The notes under the pieces were generated by a model, which was not told the origin of the DNA, did no database searches, and saw only the letters and a program-made list of their open reading frames with translations. Made by a program: the position numbers and the translations under genes. 64,000 nucleotides of DNA from QQUJ01 sp050287605. Lineage in GTDB: Bacteria; Pseudomonadota; Gammaproteobacteria; QQUJ01. Below, one piece after another: positions 23,395 to 31,754 of the stretch (positions are counted from its first letter, which is position 1; each line of letters starts with the position of its first letter). The stretch spans positions 1 through 64,000 of the forward strand of contig JBNKCG010000018.1 of NCBI GenBank assembly GCA_050287605.1. Reading direction: 5' to 3'.

Positions 23395-25230
23395 CTATTC
23401 GAGGTGCAGCGCATCGTAAATCCGTTGCGCGAGCTCCTTGCTGATTCCCGGGATACTGGCGAGATCCTCCACTCCGGCACGCGCCACGCCCCGCAGCCCC
23501 CCGAACTGCTTAAGCAACGACTGGCGCCGTTTCGGCCCCAACCCGGGAAGGGTTTCCAATATTGAGACCTGGCGGCTGCGGCCGCGTCGCTGGCGATGCC
23601 CAGTAATGGCGAAGCGGTGTGCCTCGTCGCGGATCTGCTGTATCAAATGAAGGGCGGGCGAATCCGCCGGCAGTATAGTGGGCTCACTGTGGCCCGACAA
23701 GAATAGGCGCTCCAAGCCAGGCTTTCTGCCCTCACCCTTGGCAATCCCCACCAGCAGCGGCCCCTGAACCTGCAGCTCCTCCAGCGTTTGCGCGACGCTC
23801 GCCACCTGCCCCTTGCCGCCATCGATGAACAGGATGTCCGGCAATGTTCCCTCACCTTTCTGTAGCCGCGTGTAGCGGCGCTGTACCGCTTCGGCAAGCG
23901 CTCGATAATCGTCGCCACCGGTGGCTGCCCGTATGTTGAATCGGCGGTAGTCGCTGTTGAGAGGGCCCTCAGAACCGAACACCACGCAGGACGCCACCGT
24001 CGCCTCGCCCATAGTATGGCTGATGTCGAAGCACTCGATGCGGTTGGGAATCTCATCCAGGCCCAAGGCCTCCTGCAATGCTTCGTAGCGCAATCGCATG
24101 CCGCTACGACTGGCCAACCGGCTGGCGAGCGCTTGTTCCGCGTTGGTCCTGGCCATCGCCAACCAGCGTGCGCGCTCACCGCGCACGCGGGAGACAACGG
24201 TAACGCGTCGCCCCTTCTGGTGTGCCAGGACCTGCGTCAGTATCTCCTGATCGGGCACTTCGTGGCTCAGCACTATGCCGTCGGGGATGGCACGGTCCAA
24301 GTAGTGTTGGCGCACAAACGCACCAAGCACCTCCGGCTCGTCGCTCACATCGGGCAATTTCGGGAAGTAGCTGCGATTGCCCAACACGTGTCCCTGACGG
24401 ATAAACAGCACCTGGACGCAGGCCACACCCATCGACTGATGGCAACTGACGATGTCCACATCGCCTTGGTCGCCGCTGACGTACTGACGTTCCTGCACCT
24501 TACGCAACGCGATGATCTGATCACGCAGGCGCGCGGCCTCCTCGTAGCGTTGGACGTTGGAGGCCGTCTCCATGCGGCGCACCAACTCGTCGACGATCTC
24601 GACGTTTTTGCCCTGCAGAAACAGCACCGTGTGGCGCACATCTTCCTGGTACGCCGCCGGATCGATCAATCCGACACAAGGTCCCGAGCAACGTTTGATC
24701 TGGTACTGCAGGCAGGGACGGGAGCGATTGCGGAAGAAGCTGTCTTCGCACTGGCGAACTCCAAACAGCTTTTGCAGCAACTGCAGGCTCTCGCGCACCG
24801 CGTAGGCGCTGGGATAGGGGCCGAAGTACTGGCCTTTCTCCCGTTTGGCCCCGCGATGGAATCCGAGACGCGGAAAATCGCCGTGGCCGGACAAAAAGAT
24901 GTAGGGGTAACTCTTGTCGTCGCGCAGCAGGATGTTGTAGCGCGGACGCAAGGCTTTGATGAGATTGTTTTCCAGCAGCAACGCTTCGGCTTCGGTGTGG
25001 GTCACCGTCACCTCCACATTGCGGATCAGCGCCACCATCGAGCGCGTTTTTTGGCTGCTCTGACCGCGCTGAAAGTAGCTGGAAACCCGCTTCTTGAGAT
25101 TGCCCGCCTTACCGACGTAGAGCACCTCATCGCGCTCTCCCAGCATGCGATAGACGCCGGGCCGAGTGGTTAGCGTCGCGAGAAACGACTTGGCGTCAAA
25201 CGGCGCGGTGTGGTCGGTAGACCGCTCCAT
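23395..25230 (-). CDS. uvrC: Excinuclease ABC subunit C
   Basis: A 611-residue nucleotide-excision-repair nuclease that makes both incisions around a DNA lesion with UvrB. The N-terminal GIY-YIG domain (PGVYRMLGERDEVLYVGKA) is at residues 24-43. The UvrB-interacting UVR motif lies near 205-240, the RNase-H-like C-terminal nuclease has ECFDISHTMGE and LFIDGGKGQ, and tandem helix-hairpin-helix motifs end the protein (LPGLGPKRRQSLLKQFGG). Length and domain order are normal. Confidence 0.97.
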   Translation of the reverse strand: MERSTDHTAPFDAKSFLATLTTRPGVYRMLGERDEVLYVGKAGNLKKRVSSYFQRGQSSQKTRSMVALIRNVEVTVTHTEAEALLLENNLIKALRPRYNILLRDDKSYPYIFLSGHGDFPRLGFHRGAKREKGQYFGPYPSAYAVRESLQLLQKLFGVRQCEDSFFRNRSRPCLQYQIKRCSGPCVGLIDPAAYQEDVRHTVLFLQGKNVEIVDELVRRMETASNVQRYEEAARLRDQIIALRKVQERQYVSGDQGDVDIVSCHQSMGVACVQVLFIRQGHVLGNRSYFPKLPDVSDEPEVLGAFVRQHYLDRAIPDGIVLSHEVPDQEILTQVLAHQKGRRVTVVSRVRGERARWLAMARTNAEQALASRLASRSGMRLRYEALQEALGLDEIPNRIECFDISHTMGEATVASCVVFGSEGPLNSDYRRFNIRAATGGDDYRALAEAVQRRYTRLQKGEGTLPDILFIDGGKGQVASVAQTLEELQVQGPLLVGIAKGEGRKPGLERLFLSGHSEPTILPADSPALHLIQQIRDEAHRFAITGHRQRRGRSRQVSILETLPGLGPKRRQSLLKQFGGLRGVARAGVEDLASIPGISKELAQRIYDALHLE

Positions 25231-25247
25231 AAGCGGGGAGCGCCTCG

Positions 25248-25895
25248 CTAAGCGACCGCAGCAAGACGCTCACGCACGCGATGAAAGACCTCGCGGAACA
25301 TCACCTCGGTCAGTCGGCCGGTTTGCGTGTTGTAGCGACTGCAGTGGTAGGAGTCGATCAGCCATCGCCCCGCCCCGAGATCGTGCTGTCGGCCGTGGCC
25401 GAACTTGAAAGCACCCAGTTTCAAGCCGCTTGCCCGAAGGACCGCGTTGTGAGCGATGGTGCCCAACGCGAGCACCGTGCCATGTTTGGGAAGCTGCGCC
25501 AGTTCCACGGCCAAATAGCGGTTGCACTCGTTGATTTCACTGCCCTGGGGTTTGTTTTCAGGTGGCAGGCATTTGACGGCGTTGGTGATACGACAATCGC
25601 GCAGCACCAGCCCGTCATCACGGCTTTTCGATTCCGGGAGCGTTGCGAATCCAAACTCGAACAGGGTGCGATAGAGCAATATGCCGGCGAAATCGCCCGT
25701 GAACGGTCGTCCCGTAGCGTTTGCGCCATGCATACCCGGGGCCAGCCCGACGATCAGCAGCGGCGCTTGAGGATCGCCAAACGGCGCCACGGGTGCGCAA
25801 TGGTAGGTCGGGTTTTGCCGCTTGACCTGGTCGAGAAAAGTGCTCAACCGCGGACATCGCGCGCAACCGGGGTCAAACGACAAGGGTTTTTCCAT
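25248..25895 (-). CDS. Uracil-DNA glycosylase, family 5 (UDGb) type
   Basis: A 215-residue iron-sulfur-type glycosylase that removes uracil and related bases from DNA. The cysteine pair in FDPGCARCPRL is a cluster ligand region. Motif 1, GLAPGMHGANATGRPF, matches the GLAP-HGAN-TGRPF pattern of family 5 rather than the GEAPG of family 4. Motif 2, YHCSRYNTQTGRLT, is also family-5-like. The ATG at 25895 is preferred over a GTG seven codons earlier, though neither has a strong ribosome site. It lies 17 bases upstream of uvrC, giving a DNA-repair pair. Confidence 0.85.
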   Translation of the reverse strand: MEKPLSFDPGCARCPRLSTFLDQVKRQNPTYHCAPVAPFGDPQAPLLIVGLAPGMHGANATGRPFTGDFAGILLYRTLFEFGFATLPESKSRDDGLVLRDCRITNAVKCLPPENKPQGSEINECNRYLAVELAQLPKHGTVLALGTIAHNAVLRASGLKLGAFKFGHGRQHDLGAGRWLIDSYHCSRYNTQTGRLTEVMFREVFHRVRERLAAVA

Positions 25896-25984
25896 CGTTG
25901 TCAATGTCTGTGGCACGGCGGAAGCCGCGCCATTCTAACGCGATCCGAACGATCATTCTCGGTGAAACAACGAAACGGCAAGGC

Positions 25985-26638
25985 TCAGGCCGAGCGCATG
26001 CCCTCAATGATGCCATGGCTGATGGCCATGCGGATCAGCTCAACGTCGTTGTCGACATCAAGCTTGTCGTAGAGCCGATAGCGGTAGGTACTGATGGTCT
26101 TCGGGCTGAGGCAAAGACGGTCGGAAATCTCCTGAACGCTCTGCCCTTCGGTCAACATCAATAACACCTGCATCTCGCGCTGGGAGAGCGTATCGAAGGG
26201 CGAAGACTCGGCGCCGGGCAGCAGTGCCAACGCCAACTCCTGCGCCACATCGGTGCCCACATAACGTTGACCTGCATGAACGGCGCGAATGGCCTTCACC
26301 ACCTCCTCGGCGGGACAGCCTTTGGTGAGAAACCCCTGCGCACCGCCCTTGAGCAACTGGACGGCGTAGGGCTTGTCACCATGCACCGTCAGCGCAATGA
26401 CTTTGGTTTTCGGATGCGATCTCAGAATTTTGCGCGTGGCCTCGATACCCCCGATGCCCGGCATGTGGATGTCCATGAGCACGACATCCGGTTTTTGCTC
26501 GTTGGTGGCAGCCACCGCCGCTTCGCCGCTGCTGGCCTCGGCCACGACGGTAATACCCGCCGCATCATCCAGGATTCTGCGAACGCCGGTGCGTACCAGT
26601 TCGTGATCGTCGACGAGAACCACTCGGATACTTGCCAC
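25985..26638 (-). CDS. uvrY: LuxR-type response regulator UvrY/GacA
   Basis: A 217-residue two-domain response regulator. Residues 1-120 are a receiver (VVLVDDHELVRTGVRRIL; VLMDIHMPGIGG; TKGCP lysine). Residues 150-215 are a LuxR-type helix-turn-helix (LSQREMQVLLMLTEG and ISDRLCLSPKTISTYRYRLYDKL). Sequence and position beside uvrC identify it as GacA/UvrY, which with a BarA/GacS kinase activates the small RNAs that antagonise CsrA. The cognate kinase is not in this window. Confidence 0.94.
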   Translation of the reverse strand: MASIRVVLVDDHELVRTGVRRILDDAAGITVVAEASSGEAAVAATNEQKPDVVLMDIHMPGIGGIEATRKILRSHPKTKVIALTVHGDKPYAVQLLKGGAQGFLTKGCPAEEVVKAIRAVHAGQRYVGTDVAQELALALLPGAESSPFDTLSQREMQVLLMLTEGQSVQEISDRLCLSPKTISTYRYRLYDKLDVDNDVELIRMAISHGIIEGMRSA

Positions 26639-27047
26639 TACCTTCCCCTGTAGGTATATGAATCAGGCAACTCCCTTCCCGAATCTGAAGCTGCGCTGGG
26701 CATGATCCATCATCGCCTAACATCGTCCTGTACGCGCCACCTCAAGCCGCTAAACATACACCATGAAAACGGTATTGCCTATCCGCCAATGGGCGCGAAT
26801 ATCCCTGCATCAACGATAACTTACCTTCCTTGAATTGCCAGGCGAAGAATGTAGCGGCTGATCAACAGTTTTCTTGATCCAATTTCAAGCTTAGCGCAAC
26901 GATGACCACCAAGCGGTGGGAGATGCCGCAAACTCGCACACCGATTCCGCAACCCCGTATTCACGTCACGCGCTACGCGGCGGTGTTACGGGTAACTGAC
27001 ACCCGCATAATCCCAACTGAAGTGCTTGGAGACATTCTGCGCCATCA
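26639..27047. other. Non-coding region upstream of uvrY
   Basis: About 410 bases without a convincing gene, holding the uvrY promoter region and the sequence downstream of tRNA-Ser. No well-spaced sigma70 boxes were identified with confidence and no CsrA-type small-RNA hallmark (repeated GGA hairpins) was seen. Confidence 0.4.
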
Positions 27048-27084
27048 AAAATAAATAGGCCCCCAACGGGGGCCTATTTATTTT
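27048..27084 (-). terminator. Strong hairpin terminator after tRNA-Ser
   Basis: A 17-bp perfect stem (AAATAAATAGGCCCCC-type arm) with a 3-base loop, AAC. It is flanked by A and T runs on both sides, so it could terminate in both directions. Its right arm abuts the encoded CCA of tRNA-Ser, which is transcribed leftward into it. Confidence 0.9.
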
Positions 27085-27171
27085 GGCGGAGAGGCAGGGA
27101 TTCGAACCCTGGGACCGTCGCCGGTCAACGGTTTTCAAGACCGCCGCTTTCGACCACTCAGCCACCTCTCC
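27084..27171 (-). tRNA. tRNA-Ser (anticodon UGA)
   Basis: On the minus strand an 88-base class II tRNA begins GGAGAGGTGGCTGAGTGG, has the anticodon loop CTTGAAA (anticodon UGA), a long variable arm, the T-loop GGGTTCGAATCCC and an encoded CCA. Confidence 0.97.
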
Positions 27172-27440
27172 CGATTCAACCACCACCGGCCGCCTGCACA
27201 CTGCGGTGCGCAACAGTCCCATGGCGAACTCCCGCGCGCAAATCAGTCTTCCCGTCACACGCCTGCGCCGCTGGCGGGGCGAGAGTCTAGCACACTCGTC
27301 TGCCCCCAAGCGCCCCCGTCATTCGCCCGAGATTACCCCGGTTGATCTTTATCGGTAGGCGGTTATGCTATGAACCAATTGCCCCCGATCCAGTCTACAT
27401 CTTCCGACTATACCCCCATCGATTCAGGAGGTTATGCAGC

Positions 27441-28112
27441 ATGAGAGACATCAACGCGACCGTCGCCCACGGCGGCGTCAGTGCACTAGGTACCAACAAG
27501 CTGATTCGCAACACTTATATGCTGTTGTCGATGACGCTGCTGTTCAGTGCAGTGACAGCAGGCATCTCCATGGTGCTTGCACTGCCTCCCATGGCGTATA
27601 TGCTCAGCCTGGGCGGAGCCTTCCTTCTGCTGTGGTTGGTATTACCGCGCACCGCCAACTCCGCAGCGGGCATCGGCGTCGTCTTCGCCATCACCGGCCT
27701 GATGGGTTTGGGGCTGGGGCCTATCCTGAACTTCTACGCCGGCCTACCGCATGGTCCACAGATCATCGCCACCGCCATGGGTGGCACCGGCGCAATCTTT
27801 TTGGCGTTATCGGGCTACGCCCTGACCACAAAGCGTGATTTCAGCTTTTTGGGCGGGTTCCTCTTCGCGGGCATGATCGTCGTTCTGCTCGCCATCGTGG
27901 CCAACATTTTCCTCGCGATCCCGGCGATGTCGCTGATGATCTCCGCCGTAGTGGTAATACTGATGAGCGGATTCATCCTGTTCGACACCAGCCGCATGGT
28001 CAACGGCGGGATCGACAACTATATCCTCGCCACCGTGTCGCTCTACCTCAGCATCTACAACCTGTTCGTTCACTTGCTGAACCTGTTGGGTGTTCTGAGC
28101 GGGGACGAGTAA
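27441..28112 (+). CDS. Bax inhibitor-1/YccA family membrane protein
   Basis: A 223-residue inner-membrane protein with seven hydrophobic segments and the BI-1 (UPF0005) pattern, including LIRNTYMLLSMTLLFSA near the start and FILFDTSRMVNGG in the C-terminal third. Family members such as YccA modulate FtsH or act as calcium-leak channels; the role here is not shown. The ATG at 27441 has AGGAGG 9 bases upstream. A 14-bp terminator follows the stop. Confidence 0.93.
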   Translation: MRDINATVAHGGVSALGTNKLIRNTYMLLSMTLLFSAVTAGISMVLALPPMAYMLSLGGAFLLLWLVLPRTANSAAGIGVVFAITGLMGLGLGPILNFYAGLPHGPQIIATAMGGTGAIFLALSGYALTTKRDFSFLGGFLFAGMIVVLLAIVANIFLAIPAMSLMISAVVVILMSGFILFDTSRMVNGGIDNYILATVSLYLSIYNLFVHLLNLLGVLSGDE

Positions 28113-28127
28113 TCCGGCGCTCCAATG

Positions 28128-28161
28128 GCAAAAACCCCGGCCTTGCCGGGGTTTTTGCTTT
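28128..28161 (+). terminator. Rho-independent terminator
   Basis: A perfect 14-bp stem (GCAAAAACCCCGGC with its complement) has a CTT loop and a T-rich 3' side. It lies 15 bases after the BI-1 family gene. Confidence 0.9.
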
Positions 28162-28179
28162 CCCAATGAGGAATCTCCC

Positions 28180-28371
28180 ATGTCACTGTGGATGAAACTC
28201 GCCTGGGCCCTCCCCGTCATCCTGATGCTGGTACTAGTATGGCCAGCGGCCCGCCACTGGCTTCAGCACGGGCCCCGGGGGAGCAGCGACGACTGGCGTG
28301 CCGCCCTTCTTCCCCTGATCGGCGTCATCGTATTCGTGGCGCTGCTGGTCATGATCGTCAGGGGACTCTAG
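28180..28371 (+). CDS. Small two-span membrane protein, unrecognised
   Basis: A 63-residue protein with two hydrophobic segments (about 5-24 and 42-61) joined by a polar loop containing HGPRGSSDDW. A GAGGAA ribosome site lies 8 bases before the ATG. It belongs to no family that I recognise. It sits between the BI-1 terminator and the convergent cassette upstream of dsrA. Confidence 0.7.
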   Translation: MSLWMKLAWALPVILMLVLVWPAARHWLQHGPRGSSDDWRAALLPLIGVIVFVALLVMIVRGL

Positions 28372-28387
28372 GAGCACACTACCCGCA

Positions 28388-28948
28388 TCAACCCAACCCC
28401 ACGCTCATCAGACCCACGGCCGACCGCACGAAAGGCTTGACCGCCTGGGGTGCCTCCACCTCCACCACCTGCTCCATCAGCCAGCGCCGATCGACCTCGG
28501 GTGCCTCGCGAGACACCCCCGCTCCCAGGCAGCGCAGGAAGTTCATCCCCGGCAAGTCATCCTGCATGGCGCATTCGGCATAGTCGCGACCAACGCGGTT
28601 GACCCGGTCGATAAAGCGTTTGCGCGCATCGTCGGTGCCGACCCGCTCCTGCGCGTTGTCCGCAACGGTTTCGGCAAGGCGTACCGCCATCGCTTTGACC
28701 AAGCGGGCCCGCCTCAGGTCATCCATATGATGCTGGGCCAGCCGATCCGTGACGTGGATCAGGAAAGCCAGCCACTCTTCCAGAATGCCGAAGCGAGACA
28801 CCTCGCCCTCGAAATCGAAATCGGCGGCAAGCAGATGTTGGACACTCTCGCGCGCCACCTTCCACGCCGAGACGGCCAACGCCTGCCCCACCTCCTCCGG
28901 CGTACGCTCGCGAGTGGTGCTGTGCCAGGCCTTGCGCAATCGCGCCAC
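28388..28948 (-). CDS. Hypothetical helical protein next to the Cas6-like gene
   Basis: A 186-residue protein rich in helix-forming residues, without a signal peptide or membrane segment; I do not recognise a family. The GTG start at 28948 is chosen because it lies 2 bases after the stop of the Cas6-like gene and has GGAGG 7 bases upstream; a longer open frame to 29533 only shadows that gene. It is the third gene of a minus-strand cassette that diverges from dsrA. The tight coupling implies a shared function with the Cas6-like protein. Confidence 0.8.
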   Translation of the reverse strand: MARLRKAWHSTTRERTPEEVGQALAVSAWKVARESVQHLLAADFDFEGEVSRFGILEEWLAFLIHVTDRLAQHHMDDLRRARLVKAMAVRLAETVADNAQERVGTDDARKRFIDRVNRVGRDYAECAMQDDLPGMNFLRCLGAGVSREAPEVDRRWLMEQVVEVEAPQAVKPFVRSAVGLMSVGLG

Positions 28949-28950
28949 GG

Positions 28951-29637
28951 TTACTCCTCCCCAAACAGGTCGCGCACGGCCTTGTGGGGGACGAACACCC
29001 CGCACCCCAGGCAGCGGTCGTCGCCCAGGCCCAACTCCTGCAGCCTGAACGCCACATCGCGCTTCAGATCGGCCGCCATCAGGCTGCGCGTCAGGCGGGT
29101 GCCTTGCGGCGTAGCGATCCGCGACTCGCGACCCGCCACCATCTTGCGACAGCGAATTCCCTGTGCCGCCAGCGTCCGTGCCGCCCACTCCAGAAACTCC
29201 AGCTCCGTCGGATCGGAGGCACCGCTGACCACGTGGCGTGCGTGCAGCGTGGTGTGAGGACTGAGCGGACGCAGTTCGCTGCGCCCCACCTGTAGCGGGT
29301 AACCGTCGATGTGCAGCATCTGTCCCTGCAGAACGCCTGCCTCCTCGACCCGCGATTGCGGCAGCCGCAGCGCCAGACGGGCACGCCGAGGCAGGTACAT
29401 CGTTGCACCCGCCGTATCCTCCGGACTGTACCAACCGTTGCCCGACGCGGCGGGATGGATCAGATGCAGACCGTGACGTGGATCGTCCCCGAACCAGGGC
29501 AACAGCACCCGGAGTGCGCTCATGAGCGCCCACGCGTGGTCACAAGGCAATTCGTTGCCTTGCAGGTGAAACACGACGTCCACCACGTCACTGGAGGAAG
29601 TGGAGGTGCGTTGCTCAGTATCGTCCTGCCAGAACAT
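28951..29637 (-). CDS. Cas6/Cmx6-like RNA endonuclease homologue
   Basis: A 228-residue protein that resembles the Cas6 family called Cmx6 (type I-MYXAN). It shows VVFHLQGNELPCDHAWALMSAL, HLIHPAASGNGW, PRRARLALRLP, TRSLMAADLKRD and finally LGCGVFVPHKAVRDL, the glycine-rich C-terminal motif that contacts CRISPR repeat RNA. An N-terminal histidine (CDHAW) could be catalytic. No CRISPR repeats and no other cas genes are visible within the window, so the usual crRNA-processing role is not supported by context. Gene order couples it to a 72-aa protein (7 bases upstream) and a 186-aa protein (2 bases downstream). The family match is from recognition of motifs, not a search. Confidence 0.75.
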   Translation of the reverse strand: MFWQDDTEQRTSTSSSDVVDVVFHLQGNELPCDHAWALMSALRVLLPWFGDDPRHGLHLIHPAASGNGWYSPEDTAGATMYLPRRARLALRLPQSRVEEAGVLQGQMLHIDGYPLQVGRSELRPLSPHTTLHARHVVSGASDPTELEFLEWAARTLAAQGIRCRKMVAGRESRIATPQGTRLTRSLMAADLKRDVAFRLQELGLGDDRCLGCGVFVPHKAVRDLFGEE

Positions 29638-29644
29638 AACCCTC

Positions 29645-29863
29645 TCAGCCTCCGCTCGGCTGCCGTTCCGCCCAATCGAGCATCACCTCAGCCCAACGGC
29701 GCGCAGTCGCCGCATCCAGATCGAGTATCGTGAACCGACTCCGTTCCCGAATGCGCACGCGCAGCAGGCGAAACTCGTTGTCGTAAATAACCTCTTGGAT
29801 CTTAATTTGCTTGCTGTAAGGAGCCGGAAACTCCTCGATATCCACTACCTGTTCACTCGACAT
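29645..29863 (-). CDS. Small hypothetical protein, first gene of the Cas6-like cassette
   Basis: A 72-residue soluble protein starting at the ATG at 29863, which has GGAG six bases upstream. It is read toward the Cas6-like gene with a 7-base gap. Residues 20-45 (VIYDNEFRLLRVRIRERSRFTILDL) suggest a beta-rich core followed by a helix, ATARRWAEVMLDWAE. The frame is open further upstream, but that part lacks a start signal. I do not recognise the family. Confidence 0.75.
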   Translation of the reverse strand: MSSEQVVDIEEFPAPYSKQIKIQEVIYDNEFRLLRVRIRERSRFTILDLDAATARRWAEVMLDWAERQPSGG

Positions 29864-30440
29864 ACTCGACTCCGCTGCAATACGTATCATCCGTAGCGCC
29901 ACCAAACCCGCTCGCCAATGGGGAAATTGCCCGCAATGCGCGGCAGCTGCGTACCCGCCGCTCGCGCCCCTCTCTAAAGAGATACCTGCCCCCACCTCTT
30001 AGGCGAAATCCCCAGCAGGGCGGCCAATTCCTATAGTCACATTTGTCGGAGATGTCCGGACGCATTGCAACATCGAACGACGGCATTTCGCCATAACCCT
30101 AGTCCAAGGTGGTAGTTCCGACTTCCGGCCTATCCCAACAGAGACATGGGTTTGGCCTTGCCCACCACCCGCAGTTCTCTGTAGACTGAGGCTACGTTAG
30201 GATCTACTGATATTCTAATACAACATCCTAAATAGCTAGGTTTTGAAAACATCTCGCCGGCCCGTACCGGGAGATGAAGTTGAGGAGGAGTGGCATAGCG
30301 ATCAGGGGGCAGCATTTCCGCCTCCAGGGTACCCTTAAACGTAGCGGACGGAGAGATTCCGCCCGAGGCGTTTGAGCACGCCGCTGATTGAGCCCGCTGC
30401 CATTCCCCTCCTTGCGAATCATCAGACAGGAGCCCGGATA
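29864..30440. promoter_or_regulatory. Divergent control region between Cas6-like cassette and dsr operon
   Basis: The 577 bases between two divergent operons hold no convincing gene and must contain the dsr promoter. A possible promoter is TTGCCC near 30157 with TAGACT about 18 bases later. The segment around 30098-30130 contains CCCTAGTCC and GGTAGTTCC repeats of the kind seen in front of genes controlled by LuxR-family response regulators. These sites are candidates only. The AGGAG ribosome site of dsrA lies at 30428-30432. Confidence 0.45.
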
Positions 30441-31697
30441 ATGGCAAAGAAACCGCACGACACACCGTATCTGGATCAGCTGGAGAGCGGTCCCTGGCCA
30501 AGCTTCGTGACCGGCCTGAAGCGCCTGGCTGAAAACAACGACATGATGGTTGACCTGATGGGTCAGCTGGAGACTTCCTACCAGACTCGCAAGGGATACT
30601 GGAAGGGCGGTACCGTCGGTGTGTTTGGATACGGCGGCGGCGTCATTCCCCGCTTCACAGAACTGCTGGACGAGAACGGCAAACCCCAGTTTCCCGAGGC
30701 AGCCGAATTCCACACCCTGCGCGTCATGCCGCCTCCTGGCATGCACTACGACACCGCGACTCTGCGCAAATTCTGCGACATCTGGGAGAAGTACGGCTCG
30801 GGTCTGATCGCATTCCACGGCCAGTCGGGCGACATCATGTTCCAGGGCTGCTCCACCGAGAACGTGCAGAAGGCCTTTGACGAAATCAACGAAATGGGTT
30901 TCGACCTGGGCGGCGCCGGCCCGGCGCTGCGCACCTCCATGTCGTGCGTCGGTCAGGCCCGCTGCGAGCACGCGTGCTACGACACCCATCGCGGCAACCG
31001 CCAGATCATCAACGCCTTCCTCGACGATATGCACCGCCCCTCGCTGCCTTACAAATTCAAGTTCAAGTGGTCGGGCTGCGCCAACGACTGTATGAACTCC
31101 GTCCAGCGTGCCGACATGGCCGTCATCGGTACCTGGCGTGACGACATCCAGGCGGATCAGAAAGAGGTCCAGGCCTTCGTCGCACAAAAGGGTCGCAAGT
31201 ACGTGGTGGACAACGTCATCACCCGCTGCCCCACGCAGTGCCTAAGCCTCAACGACGACGACACGCTGGCGATCGACAACCGCAACTGCGTACGCTGCAT
31301 GCACTGCATCAACGTCATGACCAAGGCCCTCTCCCCCGGAAAAGATCGCGGTGCGGCAATCCTGGTGGGTGGCAAACGCACCCTCAAGATCGGCGATCTG
31401 ATGGGCACCGTTATCGTTCCTTTCATGAAACTGGAGGACGACGACGACTGGGAGAAGCTTGAAGAGCTGGCCGGCAAGATCATCGACTTCTTCGCCGAAA
31501 ACGCGCTGGAGCACGAGCGTACTGGCGAGATGATCGAGCGCATCGGTCTCGCCAATTTCCTGGAAGGGATCGGTCTCGAAATCGACCCCAACATGATCAA
31601 CCACCCCCGTGCCAACCCCTACGTGCGAGCCGACGGATGGGAAGAAGAGGCCGCCAAGTGGGAGCAGCGTAAACGCGCTGTGGGAACCGACGAGTAA
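30441..31697 (+). CDS. dsrA: Reverse dissimilatory sulfite reductase alpha subunit
   Basis: A 418-residue subunit of the cytoplasmic siroheme enzyme that, in sulfur oxidisers, oxidises reduced sulfur delivered on DsrC to sulfite. The siroheme/[4Fe-4S] cysteines are in SCVGQARCEHAC and KWSGCANDCMN. An inserted ferredoxin domain follows, with RCPTQC and CVRCMHCINVM. The ATG at 30441 has AGGAG 8 bases upstream; an in-frame extension to 30372 lacks such a site. It heads the dsr operon and is paired with dsrB after 57 bases. The presence of dsrEFH and dsrL downstream marks this as the oxidative rather than the sulfate-reducing type. Confidence 0.98.
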   Translation: MAKKPHDTPYLDQLESGPWPSFVTGLKRLAENNDMMVDLMGQLETSYQTRKGYWKGGTVGVFGYGGGVIPRFTELLDENGKPQFPEAAEFHTLRVMPPPGMHYDTATLRKFCDIWEKYGSGLIAFHGQSGDIMFQGCSTENVQKAFDEINEMGFDLGGAGPALRTSMSCVGQARCEHACYDTHRGNRQIINAFLDDMHRPSLPYKFKFKWSGCANDCMNSVQRADMAVIGTWRDDIQADQKEVQAFVAQKGRKYVVDNVITRCPTQCLSLNDDDTLAIDNRNCVRCMHCINVMTKALSPGKDRGAAILVGGKRTLKIGDLMGTVIVPFMKLEDDDDWEKLEELAGKIIDFFAENALEHERTGEMIERIGLANFLEGIGLEIDPNMINHPRANPYVRADGWEEEAAKWEQRKRAVGTDE

Positions 31698-31754
31698 ACG
31701 CCTGACGTCACCGCTACGGCAGGTCAACGAGACAGGAACGAGTGGGAGGAAACG

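Noticed and set aside
28951..29637. A functional CRISPR-Cas locus around the Cas6-like gene
   Set aside because: No direct-repeat array and no other cas gene could be seen on either side; the neighbours are two unrecognised genes and the dsr operon.
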